NCBI RefSeq assembly: GCF_965249985.1
Contig: NZ_OZ252280.1
From: Algiphilus sp022763315
GTDB lineage: Bacteria; Pseudomonadota; Gammaproteobacteria; Nevskiales; Nevskiaceae
Length of the DNA stretch: 64,000 nucleotides
Strand: one strand, 5' to 3'
The notes under the pieces are model-generated. The model saw only the letters and a list, made by a program, of their open reading frames with translations, did no database searches and was not told where the DNA came from. Numbering within the stretch: the first letter of the stretch is position 1; each line of letters starts with the position of its first letter. This document shows, in pieces, positions 1 through 14,300 of the stretch. A program made the position numbers and the translations under genes.

Positions 1-67
1 ATTGTTGGTTTTTGTCACACCCAAGATCCTGGCCGAAGGTCTGAGCATCGGCGACACGAACGACTAG
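1..67 (+). CDS. pilQ: Type IV pilus secretin PilQ, C-terminal end (partial)
   Basis: The first 21 codons visible end in a TAG stop and read LLVFVTPKIL followed by a short polar tail. The LL-[IV]-FVTP-[KR]-IL string is the usual last beta-strand of PilQ secretins. In Pseudomonas and many other gammaproteobacteria pilQ lies directly upstream of aroK, as here, 62 bp before the likely aroK start. The protein forms the outer-membrane pore of the type IV pilus. Only the extreme C-terminus is in the window, so the call rests on that motif plus gene order. Confidence 0.75.
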   Translation, partial: LLVFVTPKILAEGLSIGDTND

Positions 68-129
68 GCGCAACGCAAAGGGGCTTCAAGCGGGCAGCCG
101 ATATACTGCGGGTCTGATTGGTCCGCGCC

Positions 130-732
130 ATGATCGTGTCTGTCCGACCCCCATTCCGCCTCCTGCAGCGCCGCAAGCCGCGAGAGGAGCGGCCGCCTCG
201 CGCCGCGCTCCACAGGCGCATCTTCCTCGTCGGGCCGATGGGCTCGGGCAAGACCACGCTGGGCCGCCGGCTGGCCGCGCTCAGTCGCATGGAATTCGTC
301 GATAGCGATCACGAAATCGAGCGCCGCACCGGCGTCGATATTCCCTTCATCTTCGAGAAGGAGGGCGAGGCTGGCTTCCGCAGGCGCGAGCACGACGTCC
401 TCGCGGAGCTCGCCGAGCGTGAAGGCGTGGTGGTGGCCACCGGCGGGGGCGCGGTGCTCAACGCCGACACGCGCCGCCGTCTGCACGACAAGGGCCTGGT
501 GATCTACCTCCACGCTTCGGTGGATCAGCAGCTGCGGCGCACCGCGCGCAGCAGCCATCGCCCACTGCTGCGCTCGGGGGATCGCAGGGCCACGCTGGAG
601 CGGCTGCTGGCCGAACGGGATCCGCTGTATCGTGAGATTGCCCATCGCATCGTGAAGACCGATGGACGCAACACCCGCGCCCTGGCGCAGGAGATTTTTC
701 GCAATTTGCGCAAGGAGACTGCTGAATCGTGA
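130..732 (+). CDS. aroK: Shikimate kinase AroK
   Basis: Phosphorylates shikimate with ATP, step five of the shikimate route to chorismate, in the cytosol. The Walker A loop GPMGSGKT is at residues 35-42. The shikimate-binding FVDSD segment, the GGGAV motif and the lid RPLL follow in family order. Counted from the ATG at 130 the protein has 200 residues, about 25 more than usual, because an Arg/Pro-rich leader precedes the first beta-strand. A TTG at 118 would lengthen it further, and no good ATG lies closer to the domain, so the start is uncertain. The stop overlaps the aroB GTG in a GTGA, which implies translational coupling. Confidence 0.95.
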   Translation: MIVSVRPPFRLLQRRKPREERPPRAALHRRIFLVGPMGSGKTTLGRRLAALSRMEFVDSDHEIERRTGVDIPFIFEKEGEAGFRRREHDVLAELAEREGVVVATGGGAVLNADTRRRLHDKGLVIYLHASVDQQLRRTARSSHRPLLRSGDRRATLERLLAERDPLYREIAHRIVKTDGRNTRALAQEIFRNLRKETAES

Positions 733-1844
733 CTGCTTCCACGCGTCGTCACGGCACGCGCCAGCTGCAGGTCGAGCTGGGTGCCCGTTCCTATCCGATC
801 CGCATTGGCAACGACCTGATTGCGGACGCCGCCGTGTGGCGCGAGGTCTGCGATCGGCCGCTGCGCCTGCTGTGTGATGAGAACGTGGCCCGCGACTGGC
901 TCAAGCCGCTGGTGGCGCGCCTCGGCATCGCGCCCGAGCACGTGCGCATCGTCACGCCGGGCGAGGCGAGCAAATCAATGCACCAGGTGAGCGCCTGTCT
1001 CGATTGGCTGCTGGAGACGCACACTCCGCGCGACGCCGCCTTGGTGGCGCTTGGTGGCGGCGTCATTGGTGATCTGGCCGGATTCGTGGCGGCCATCTAT
1101 CTGCGCGGCATCGATTTCGTGCAGGTGCCCACCACGCTGCTCGCCCAGGTCGATTCCAGTGTGGGCGGCAAGACCGGGGTCAATCACGCCCGCGGCAAGA
1201 ATCTCATCGGCGCCTTCCATCAGCCGCGACTGGTGATCGCCGACAGCGACACCCTCTCCACCCTGCCGGCGCGCGAATTTCGTGCCGGCATCGCGGAAGT
1301 CATCAAGTACGGCATGCTCGGCGACGCCGAGTTCTTCGCCTGGCTCGAGGGCAATATGCCGCGCCTGCTCGCCCTCGATGCCCAGCGCATCACCGACGTG
1401 GTGGAGCGCTGCTGCGGCATGAAGGCACAGATCGTGGCTGCCGACGAGCGCGAATCCGGCCGCCGCGCGCTGCTCAATCTGGGCCATACCTTTGCCCACG
1501 CCATCGAAACGCATACCGACTACGCACGTTACCTGCACGGAGAGGCGGTCGCCATCGGTCTGTATATGGCGGCGGATCTCTCGCAGCGTCTGGGCTGGCT
1601 GGCGCAAGCGGACCTGCAGCGGGTGCATGCACTCATCCGCGCCGCCGAGTTGCCCACCGAGGTGCCGGAAGGCATGACGCCAGAGGATTTCCTGCGCCAC
1701 ATGGCCCACGACAAGAAGGTGGCCGCCGGGCGGATTCGCTTCGTCCTGCTGCGGCGATTGGGGGAGGCGCTGGTCACCGCCGAAGTGGCGCCGGAGCAGC
1801 TCGACGAATTGCTGCAGGCCCACTGCGCCACTGACGCGGCCTGA
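729..1844 (+). CDS. aroB: 3-dehydroquinate synthase AroB
   Basis: Converts DAHP to 3-dehydroquinate using NAD and a divalent metal, step two of the shikimate pathway. The 371 residues match the family length. Visible signatures are the NAD-binding GGGVIGDLAGF, the VDSSVGGKTGVN phosphate-site segment, and the metal ligands in EVIKYG, GHTFAHAIE and LHGEAVAIG. It starts with GTG inside the aroK stop and its own TGA shares one base with the dgt ATG (TGATG), so the three genes are one translational unit. Confidence 0.97.
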   Translation: MTASTRRHGTRQLQVELGARSYPIRIGNDLIADAAVWREVCDRPLRLLCDENVARDWLKPLVARLGIAPEHVRIVTPGEASKSMHQVSACLDWLLETHTPRDAALVALGGGVIGDLAGFVAAIYLRGIDFVQVPTTLLAQVDSSVGGKTGVNHARGKNLIGAFHQPRLVIADSDTLSTLPAREFRAGIAEVIKYGMLGDAEFFAWLEGNMPRLLALDAQRITDVVERCCGMKAQIVAADERESGRRALLNLGHTFAHAIETHTDYARYLHGEAVAIGLYMAADLSQRLGWLAQADLQRVHALIRAAELPTEVPEGMTPEDFLRHMAHDKKVAAGRIRFVLLRRLGEALVTAEVAPEQLDELLQAHCATDAA

Positions 1845-2992
1845 TGCAGCTCGCGCCCTGGGCTTCCGATTCCACCCAAACGCGCGGTCGTCGCTACCCT
1901 GAGGACGCGCCGAGCGGGCGCAGTGACTACCAGCGGGATCGCGACCGCATCGTACACAGCGGCGCCTTCCGCCGGCTGGAATACAAGACGCAGGTCTTCC
2001 TCAACCACGAGGGTGACTGGTTCCGCACCCGGCTGACGCATTCCCTGGAAGTCGCGCAGATCGCGCGCAGCCTGGCGCGCTCGCTCTCGCTCAACGAGGA
2101 TCTGGTGGAGGCCATCTGCCTCGCCCATGACCTCGGCCATACGCCCTTTGGGCATGCCGGTCAGGATGCGCTCAACCAGTGCATGCGCGACTACGGGGGT
2201 TTCGAGCACAACCTGCAGTCGCTGCGCGTGGTGGATGAACTGGAAGACAAGTACGCGGACTTCCGCGGCCTCAATCTCACCTTCGAGACCCGCGAAGGCA
2301 TCCTCAAGCACTGCTCGAAGGCGCGTGCACGCGAGCTTGGGGACCTTGGTCGCCGCTTTCTCGACGGCACCCAGCCCAGCCTGGAAGCGCAGCTGGCCAA
2401 TCTGGCCGACGAAATCGCCTACAACAATCACGACATCGACGACGGTATCCGCGCCGGCCTGATCAGCCTGGACGAGCTTGACGCGCTGCCGTTGGTGGCC
2501 AAGCCGCTGGCGGCCGTGCGCAGCCGCCATCCCGATGCCACGCCCCGTCAGCGCCAGCACGAAGTCATCCGGCGGCTGATCACGCTGCTGGTGGACGACC
2601 TTCGTGCCGCCACCGAGGCGCGTCTGGCCGAAGTCGCGCCTGCCGATGCCGACGCCGCACGCGCCCAGTCCCGTCCCATCGTGGCCTTTTCCGACGAGAT
2701 GCGGGCGCAGGCCACCGAGCTCAAGCGCTTCCTGTATCGGCGCGTCTATCGCCATCATCGCGTCTATCGCATGACACGCAAGGCGCAGCGCGTGGTGCGC
2801 GACCTGTTCGAGGTCCTGCTCGACGATCCGCTGCTGCTGCCGCCCGAGCATCAGGCACGCGCAGCGGCAGGGCGTGAAGCCGAGGGCGACGCCGGCAGCG
2901 CCCGCGCCGTGGCCGACTACATCGCCGGCATGACCGACCGCTACGCCCTCCATGCCCATGGATCCTTGTTCAACCTCAGGCAGGTGGACTGA
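1844..2992 (+). CDS. dgt: Deoxyguanosinetriphosphate triphosphohydrolase-like protein (HD family)
   Basis: Hydrolyses dNTPs to deoxynucleosides and tripolyphosphate. The HD metal site is visible as RLTHSLEVAQ, the HDLGHTPFGH segment and GFEHNLQSLR. At 382 residues it fits the shorter 'Dgt type 2' group, often annotated as Dgt-like because the substrate is unproven. It overlaps aroB by one base and occupies the slot where Pseudomonas has a DamX/SPOR gene between aroB and gltB. A 227-bp gap carrying a promoter then separates it from gltB. Confidence 0.92.
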   Translation: MQLAPWASDSTQTRGRRYPEDAPSGRSDYQRDRDRIVHSGAFRRLEYKTQVFLNHEGDWFRTRLTHSLEVAQIARSLARSLSLNEDLVEAICLAHDLGHTPFGHAGQDALNQCMRDYGGFEHNLQSLRVVDELEDKYADFRGLNLTFETREGILKHCSKARARELGDLGRRFLDGTQPSLEAQLANLADEIAYNNHDIDDGIRAGLISLDELDALPLVAKPLAAVRSRHPDATPRQRQHEVIRRLITLLVDDLRAATEARLAEVAPADADAARAQSRPIVAFSDEMRAQATELKRFLYRRVYRHHRVYRMTRKAQRVVRDLFEVLLDDPLLLPPEHQARAAAGREAEGDAGSARAVADYIAGMTDRYALHAHGSLFNLRQVD

Positions 2993-3065
2993 GAAAAAGC
3001 GATAATGGACGTCGTGTGCCTTCGGTAAGGGCACATCCGGCGAATTGTCGACAGCGGCACAAGCC

Positions 3066-3094
3066 TTGACAGGCCCTGCCCACTGGTTGATAGT
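3066..3094 (+). promoter_or_regulatory. Sigma70-type promoter for gltBD
   Basis: A perfect -35 TTGACA at 3066-3071 is followed after 17 bp by GATAGT (four of six consensus bases). It lies in the 227-bp gap between dgt and gltB and points toward gltB. No other -35/-10 pair of similar quality was seen in this gap. The leader would run about 120 nt to the start codon. Confidence 0.6.
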
Positions 3095-3219
3095 CGCCGG
3101 TCGCGCTGCGGCGAGTACCGACGTCTGATCCCGATTTGGGCGCCCATCTTGAGCCGATGGCGCGTCGCGGGTAAGTGTCGCCGCCGCGGCTTCCATGCGT
3201 CTCTTACATGGATTGGCTT

Positions 3220-7695
<4,476 letters not shown>

Positions 7696-7708
7696 GGCAA
7701 AGGAATTC

Positions 7709-9124
7709 ATGAGCAAGAACAATCTTCATTTTCTCGATGTCCCCCGCACCGACCCGGAGAAGCTGTCGGTCGAGGTACGTTCGAACAATTACGACGAGAT
7801 CTACGGCGGCTTCGATGAGGAAACCGCCAAGTCCCAGTCGGCGCGCTGCCTGGATTGCGGCAACCCGTACTGCGAGTGGAAGTGCCCGGTGCACAACTAC
7901 ATTCCGCAGTGGCTGGAGCTGGTCGAGCAGGGCAATCTCTTCGCCGCCGCCGAACTCTCGCACGCCACCAACTCGCTGCCCGAGATCTGCGGTCGCGTCT
8001 GCCCGCAGGATCGCCTGTGCGAAGGCGCCTGCACCCTCAATGACGGCTTCGGCGCGGTGACCATCGGTTCGGTCGAGAAGTACATCTCCGACGAGGCCTT
8101 CAAGCAGGGCTGGCGGCCGGATATGTCCAAGGTCAAAGCCACCGGCAAGCGTGTCGCCGTGGTCGGCGCCGGACCGGCCGGCCTCGGCTGCGCCGACGTG
8201 CTCGCACGCAACGGCGTGCAGGCCGTGGTCTACGACCGCTATCCGGAGATCGGCGGTCTGCTGACCTTCGGCATCCCGCCCTTCAAGCTGGAGAAGGAGG
8301 TCGTGCTGACCCGGCGTGAGATCCTCGAGTACATGGGCGTGCAGTTCCGCCTGGGCGTGGATGTCGGCAAGGATGTCGCCTTCGAAGACCTCATGCAGGA
8401 GTACGACGCCGTCTTCCTCGGCACCGGCACCTATACCTACATGAAGGGCGGCTTCCCCGGCGAGGACCTGCCCGGCGTCTATGACGCGTTGCCCTTCCTG
8501 GTGTCGAACATCAACCGCATCATGGGCTATGAAAAGAGCCCTTCGGACTGGATCAACCTGGCAGGCCGGCGCGTGGCCGTGCTCGGTGGCGGCGATACCG
8601 CCATGGACTGCACGCGCAGCTCCATCCGCCAGGGCGCGGAAGAGGTCTACTGCGTCTACCGCCGCGACGAGGCCAACATGCCTGGCTCGCGCCGCGAGGT
8701 GGCCAACGCCAAGGAAGAAGGCGTGCAGTTCCTGTTCAACCGCCAGCCCATCGAGATCGTCGGTGATGGCCGGGTCGAAGGTGTGCGGGTGGTCGAAACC
8801 CGCCTCGGTGCGCCGGACAACCGGGGCCGCCGCCGCCCCGAGCCCGTGCCGGGTTCGGAATCGGTGATCGAGTGCGATAACGTCATCATCGCTTTCGGTT
8901 TCCGGCCAAGTCCGGGTGACTGGCTGGCGCAGTACAACGTGGCGCAGCACGAGGATGGCCGCATCTTCGTCGGCAATGGGAAGAACGGCAGCATCGCCTA
9001 CCAGACCACCAACCCGAAGATCTTCGCCGGTGGCGACATGGTGCGTGGCTCCGATCTGGTAGTGACCGCCGTCTACGAAGGCCGAGGCGCCGCCGAGGGC
9101 ATTCTCGAAACCCTCGGCGTGTGA
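7709..9124 (+). CDS. gltD: Glutamate synthase small subunit GltD
   Basis: FAD flavoprotein that takes electrons from NADPH and passes them through Fe-S clusters to GltB. N-terminal cysteine groups CLDCGNPYC and CPVHNY, with later RVCPQDRLCEGAC, bind 4Fe-4S clusters. GAGPAGLGCADVL is the FAD Rossmann loop and GGGDTAMDC the NADPH-binding loop. The 471 residues are the family size. The gene begins 13 bp after gltB behind an AAAGGA ribosome site. No terminator is evident before the next gene, which follows almost directly. Confidence 0.98.
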   Translation: MSKNNLHFLDVPRTDPEKLSVEVRSNNYDEIYGGFDEETAKSQSARCLDCGNPYCEWKCPVHNYIPQWLELVEQGNLFAAAELSHATNSLPEICGRVCPQDRLCEGACTLNDGFGAVTIGSVEKYISDEAFKQGWRPDMSKVKATGKRVAVVGAGPAGLGCADVLARNGVQAVVYDRYPEIGGLLTFGIPPFKLEKEVVLTRREILEYMGVQFRLGVDVGKDVAFEDLMQEYDAVFLGTGTYTYMKGGFPGEDLPGVYDALPFLVSNINRIMGYEKSPSDWINLAGRRVAVLGGGDTAMDCTRSSIRQGAEEVYCVYRRDEANMPGSRREVANAKEEGVQFLFNRQPIEIVGDGRVEGVRVVETRLGAPDNRGRRRPEPVPGSESVIECDNVIIAFGFRPSPGDWLAQYNVAQHEDGRIFVGNGKNGSIAYQTTNPKIFAGGDMVRGSDLVVTAVYEGRGAAEGILETLGV

Positions 9125-9130
9125 TCCGGT

Positions 9131-10018
9131 CTGCATAAGCAGCAAGGCAGCGACCTTCGCGGCTGGCTGGCGGCCTTCACCGCGGTCGGGATCTGGACCG
9201 GCTTCATCCTGGTGACGCGCTATTCCGAGCGCGGCACCCTGCTGCCCACCGACCTGGCCGCGCTGCGCTTCTTTGCCGCCGGGCTCATCATGCTGCCCTG
9301 GCTGTGGGCCTACCGTCGGCGCATGCCCAGTCTGCCGCGCATGGTCCTGCTGGCCCTGTGCGGCGGCCTGGGCTACGCCGGCTTCGCCTATCACGGCTTT
9401 GCCTTTGCGCCAGCGGCGCACGCGGCCGTGCTGCTGCCGGGGATGATGCCCTTCCTGGTGGCGCTGGTCGCCATGGCGCTGCTCGGCGAACGGCCTTCGC
9501 GCCAGCGCACCATCGGCCTCGGCATCATCGGCGCCGGCATGCTGTGCGTGGCCGTCGAGGGCATCGCGCCCGGCCTTGGTCTGGGGCAGACCTGGCGCGG
9601 CGACGCCCTCTTCGTGGCGGCCTCATTGAGCTGGTCCATCTTCACCGTGCTGCTGCGGCGTTGGCAGGTACAGCCCTGGGATGCCGTGGCCATTACCGCC
9701 AGCGTGTCGGCGGTGCTCTATCTGCCGTTGTACCTGACGGTGCTGCCCCGCCAGCTGCTGGAGGCCCCGCTGTCCGAAATCGCCCTGCAGGGCGTCTACC
9801 AGGGCTTTCTCGCCGTCATCGTCGCCATGGTGCTGTTCGCGCGCGCCGTCGCCGGCATCGGCCCGACACGGATGGGCGTGCTCATGGCACTGGTGCCGGT
9901 GGCCGCCTCCCTGCTCGCCGTTCCGGTACTGGGCGAACCGCTGACCTGGCTGGCCGCCAGTGGCGTCGTGCTGGCCAGCTCCGGCGCCATTCTGGCCGCG
10001 CGCGCCCAGGCCCGGTAA
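9131..10018 (+). CDS. EamA/DMT-family transporter with a missing canonical start
   Basis: Ten-helix drug/metabolite transporter with two EamA repeats; the substrate cannot be told. The frame opens at the gltD stop (9122-9124) and the first ATG/GTG/TTG is the GTG at 9212. The stretch before it (GWLAAFTAVGIWTGFILV) is plainly the first transmembrane helix. A CTG at 9131 is the best available start and would give 295 residues, normal for the family. Starting at 9212 would delete helix 1. No Shine-Dalgarno is seen before 9131, so translation may depend on coupling to gltD. A sequence error or decay of the start codon is the alternative. Confidence 0.75.
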   Translation: MHKQQGSDLRGWLAAFTAVGIWTGFILVTRYSERGTLLPTDLAALRFFAAGLIMLPWLWAYRRRMPSLPRMVLLALCGGLGYAGFAYHGFAFAPAAHAAVLLPGMMPFLVALVAMALLGERPSRQRTIGLGIIGAGMLCVAVEGIAPGLGLGQTWRGDALFVAASLSWSIFTVLLRRWQVQPWDAVAITASVSAVLYLPLYLTVLPRQLLEAPLSEIALQGVYQGFLAVIVAMVLFARAVAGIGPTRMGVLMALVPVAASLLAVPVLGEPLTWLAASGVVLASSGAILAARAQAR

Positions 10019-10093
10019 GGACAGCGACGCAGGTCGGGTCCGCAACAGGGCACAATCATCGGCGCCAATGTCGGCCAGCTTTTCGTGTGTCCC

Positions 10094-10729
10094 ATGTCCA
10101 GCCTCCAGCTCAATGAAACCCAAGCCCGCGTGCTCGCCTGCCTCGTCGAAAAGGCCGTGACCACGCCGGCCTACTATCCGATGACGGTGAACGGCGTGAT
10201 GGCCGCGGCCAATCAGAAGAGCAATCGCGCGCCGGTCATGCAGCTGCGCGAAGCCGATGTCGGCGGCGCACTGGCCGACCTGGAGGGCATGAAGCTGGTG
10301 GCGCGCGACGAATCCGGTAGCCGCGCCATCAAGTGGCGCCATCGCTTCGAGCACGAAACGCTCTTGCCGAAATCGGTGCTGGCCGTGCTGGTGGCGCTGA
10401 TGCTGCGCGGTCCGCAGACCCTGGCTGAACTCAAGAGCCATGCTGCGCCTCTGGGCGGGCCGGACGATACGGAAGGCGTCCGCGCTGCCCTCGAGCGCAT
10501 GGCGGATCGCGCCGACCCCATGGTGCGGGAACTGCCCCGCGCGGCCGGTCAGTCCGCCACCCGCTGGGCGCACCTGCTCTGTGGCGAGCCGGTCATTCCC
10601 GAGCCCAGCGCGGCCCCCAGCGCCGGCAGCGGCCGCGGCCATCAGCAGGAACGGATCGAGGCCCTGCAGGCGCGCGTCGCCACGCTGGAGGAAGAAGTGG
10701 CAGCGCTCAAGGCCGCCCTCGGTATCTGA
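10094..10729 (+). CDS. YceH family protein (UPF0502/DUF480)
   Basis: Conserved protein of unknown function with paired winged-helix folds. The N-terminal string LNETQARVLACLVEKA and the PMTVNGVMAAANQKSNR segment are diagnostic of YceH. It ends in a short coiled coil rich in Glu, Ala and Leu (about residues 180-211). The ATG at 10094 is preferred to the in-frame GTG at 10085 because family members begin directly before this domain. It lies 75 bp after the EamA gene and 13 bp before the next. Confidence 0.85.
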   Translation: MSSLQLNETQARVLACLVEKAVTTPAYYPMTVNGVMAAANQKSNRAPVMQLREADVGGALADLEGMKLVARDESGSRAIKWRHRFEHETLLPKSVLAVLVALMLRGPQTLAELKSHAAPLGGPDDTEGVRAALERMADRADPMVRELPRAAGQSATRWAHLLCGEPVIPEPSAAPSAGSGRGHQQERIEALQARVATLEEEVAALKAALGI

Positions 10730-10742
10730 GGGGCACGCCGCC

Positions 10743-11126
10743 GTGGCCATCCGCATCGTCCGTCTCGGCAGCCCGCGACTGGCCGATGAGGGTCTGCGTA
10801 TCGGCGCCGTGCGCCGCCCACCGCGCGGCGTGCCCAAGGCGGAAGTCGCCAGCCGCGACCTCTACGACTGCTGGTTCCCCAATCTCGCACCCAGTGAAGC
10901 CTTGCTCAAGGCCTTCGCGCCTATCGATCCCACCGACTGGAAGACCTTCGAACGGCGCTATCGCCAGGAGATGAAGACGTCGGAGGCGCGCCACGCCATC
11001 GCCCTGCTGGCGGCGCTCTCGCAGCAGACGCATTTCTCCCTCGGTTGCTACTGCGCCGAGGAAGGCTTGTGCCACCGCTCTATCCTGCGCGCACTGCTCG
11101 AGCAGCAGGGCGCCCTGCTGCGCTGA
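10743..11126 (+). CDS. DUF488 family protein (YeaO-like)
   Basis: A 127-residue protein starting with GTG, 13 bp after yceH. The N-terminal IRIVRLGSPR, the central WFPNLAPS and the C-terminal HFSLGCYCAEEGLCHR cysteine-histidine group are the recognisable features of DUF488 proteins. Function is unknown. The Cys/His cluster near the end could bind a metal, which is my inference. It is probably cotranscribed with yceH. Confidence 0.75.
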   Translation: MAIRIVRLGSPRLADEGLRIGAVRRPPRGVPKAEVASRDLYDCWFPNLAPSEALLKAFAPIDPTDWKTFERRYRQEMKTSEARHAIALLAALSQQTHFSLGCYCAEEGLCHRSILRALLEQQGALLR

Positions 11127-11305
11127 TCGGCTGCGCCACGGCCCGCTTTTCAGCCGCTCAGCTCAACAACCGCGGGGAGTACACGCCATTGGTGCGACAA
11201 TTCGTTCGCGCGCGGGTGCGCGTGCGACGGCACGACAAGGCGCGCCCCGCGCCGGTGGCGGTCGCCAGCGGCCGGCCGTTTCTCCCGTTCCTCCGTTCCT
11301 GATTC

Positions 11306-14300
11306 ATGACGCGTTCTCATCGCAGCCATCTTCAGCAACTGCTTCGCGAAGCGGAGCCTGAATTGCTGGTGCGCGATGTCCGGCGCCTGCGTGGCAAGGC
11401 GCGCCGTGTGCGTGGCGACACGCGGCCGCTGATGCAGGAGCTGCACGCCGCCCGGCAGCGCGCGGAGCAGCGGCAGCAGCGGATTCCACTGCGCATCGAC
11501 TACCCGCCCGAGCTGCCGGTCAGCGCGGCACGCACCGAACTGCTCGACGCGATCCGCAGCCATCAGGTCCTGGTGGTCTGCGGCGATACCGGCTCGGGCA
11601 AATCCACCCAGTTGCCCAAGCTGTGCCTGGAGGCGGGCCGGGGCCGACGCGGCATGATTGCGCACACCCAGCCCCGTCGCGTTGCCGCGCGCGCCCTGGC
11701 CGGACGCATCGCCGACGAAATGCAGACGCCGCTGGGCGATCTGGTCGGTTTCGAGACGCGCTTCGAGAAGCAGCTGGCCGAGGACGGCGGGCTGATCAAG
11801 CTGATGACGGACGGCATTCTGCTGAATGAACTGTCGCGTGACCGCGATCTGGCCGCCTACGACACCATCATCATCGACGAGGCGCACGAGCGCAGTCTCA
11901 ACATCGACTTCCTGCTCGGCTACCTCAAGCGTCTGCTGCCGCACCGCCCCGAGCTGAAGCTGATCATCACTTCGGCCACCCTCGACCCCGAAAGCCTGAG
12001 CCGGCATTTCGACGGCGCGCCGGTGCACCACGTCGAAGGCCGCAGCTACCCGGTTACGGTGCACTACCGGCCGCCGACCGAGAATGCCGAGCCCGCCGAG
12101 GCGGTCGCCGACGCCATCGACGCAGTCTGGGGTGCGCGCCCCGATGGCGATGCATTGGTCTTCCTGCCCGGCGAGCGCGAGATCCGCGATGCCGCACGCG
12201 TGCTGCGTGGCCGGCGCAAGGATGCCGAAGTGCTGCCGCTCTACGCCCGCCTCGGAAGCCGCGCGCAGGACGCAGTCTTCCGCAAGGCCCCGCGGCCGCG
12301 CGTGGTGCTCGCCACCAATGTCGCGGAGACCTCGCTCACCGTGCCGGGCATCCGCTATGTGGTGGATACCGGCACCGCGCGCGTGGCCCGCTTCCAGCCG
12401 CGTTCGGGCGTGCAGTCGCTGAAGATCGAAGCCATCAGCCAGGCCGCCGCGGCCCAGCGCGCCGGCCGCTGCGGCCGAGTGGGCCCCGGCATCTGCATCC
12501 GCCTGTACAGCGAGGACGACTTTCAGCGGCGTCCCGCCTTCACCGATCCGGAAATCCGGCGCGCCAATCTCGCCGGCGTGATCCTGCAGATGGCGGCGCT
12601 GAAGCTGGGCGCTGTGGTCGATTTTCCCTGGCTGGACGCCCCCGAGCAGCGCCATCTGCGCGAAGGCGAGCGCCTGTTGCGCGAGCTGGGTGCCCTCGAC
12701 GACAGCGGGAGCCTGACCCGCACCGGGCAGCAGCTTGCACGCCTGCCGCTGGACCCGCGCATGGCGCGCATCGCGCTGGCGGCCAAGGGGCACGTCGCGG
12801 AGGACGCCGCCCTCATTCTGGCGGCCGCGCTGGCGGTGGCCGACCCGCACGAGCAGCCGCCCGATCAGCGCGATGTCGCCAAATCCGCCCACGGCCAGTG
12901 GCGCCACCCGCGCTCGGATTTTCTCACCCTGCTCAATCTCTGGGATCGCACCCGCGCGCTCCGGCGCGAGGAAGGCACGGCGGCGCTGCGGCGCTGGTGC
13001 GAGAAGCATTTCGTCAGCTTCAATCGCCTGCGCGAGTGGGGCCTGGTGGTCACGCAGTTGCGCCAGGCCCTCGGCGTGCGCGCGGCGGCCGACCGGCCGC
13101 TGGACGACGCCGGGCGCGCCCAGGCGCTCAAGCAGCTCTACGCGCCGCTGCATCAGGCCCTGCTCGCCGGGTTGGTGGACCACATCGGCATGCGTCAGCC
13201 GGAAAAGAACGGCTACCAGGGCCCCAGAGGCCGACAATTCGAGATCTTTCCCGGCTCGGGCGTGGCGCGCAAGGCACCGCCCTGGGTGATGTGCGCCGAG
13301 CTGGCGCAGACGCGCAAGCTCTTTGCGCGCACCGTGGCCGGCATCGAACCGGCCTGGCTGGAGGAAGTCGCCCCGCATCTGGTGCGGCGCAGCCTGGAGC
13401 ACCCGGAGTTCAACGCCAAGCGGGGTGAGGTCTCGGCGACGGAGGTGGTGCGCTTCCACGGCCTGACCCTGTCCAGCCGCGCGCGCCACTATGGCAGTCA
13501 GCATCCCGAGGAGGCGCGCGCCATTTTCATTCGCGAGGCCCTGGTGCGTGGGGCGCTACGCAATCCGCCGGCCTTCCTGCGCGACAACCTGGCCCTGGTG
13601 GAGGCCGTGCGCGAGAAGGAGGCGCGCATGCGCCGCCCCGATCTGCTTGCCGACGAGGAACAGCTCTTTGCCTTCTACGACGCCCGTCTGCCGGCGGAGG
13701 TCTGCACCCAGGCTGCCCTTGAACGCTGGTTGAAGCGCAGCGGCCAGAGCGAACGGCGTGCGCGTGGCGACTCGCCGCTGGCGGCCCTCAAGCAGCAACT
13801 GTCCACGCGCGGCCCGCTGCACATGCGGGAGCCGGACGTGCTGCGACCCGGCGCCGATGCGGATGTCGAGGCGCTCTTTCCCGAAGTCATTGACGTGGAC
13901 GGCCATACCATCGCGCTGGAGTATCGGCACGACCCGGGCGCCGAAGCGGATGGGGTTACCTTCATCCTCGATCTGCCGGCCCTGTTCGCGCTGCCGGCCT
14001 CGCGTTTCGACTGGCTGGTACGCGGCCTGCGCCCGGCCTTGTTCGAGGCGCTGCTGCGCAGCCTCCCCAAAAAGCTGCGCGGCCGGATCACACCGGCGGC
14101 GCATTATGCGGACGCGCTGACCGAACGCCTCGGGCCCGGCGATGGCCCCTTGCTGGAGGCCATCGGCCATGCCCTGCAGGCCATGTGCAGCGTGCAGGTG
14201 AGGCCGGAGGATTTCGATCGCGAGCGCCTGCCGCCGCACCTGTGTCCGCGCCTTCGGCTGCTCGACGCCCAGGGCGCGATGCTGGGCGAAGCCGACAGTC

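Noticed and set aside
11150..13504. 784-codon open frame on the minus strand opposite hrpA
   Set aside because: The plus strand encodes a full DEAH helicase here; the antisense translation shows no motif.
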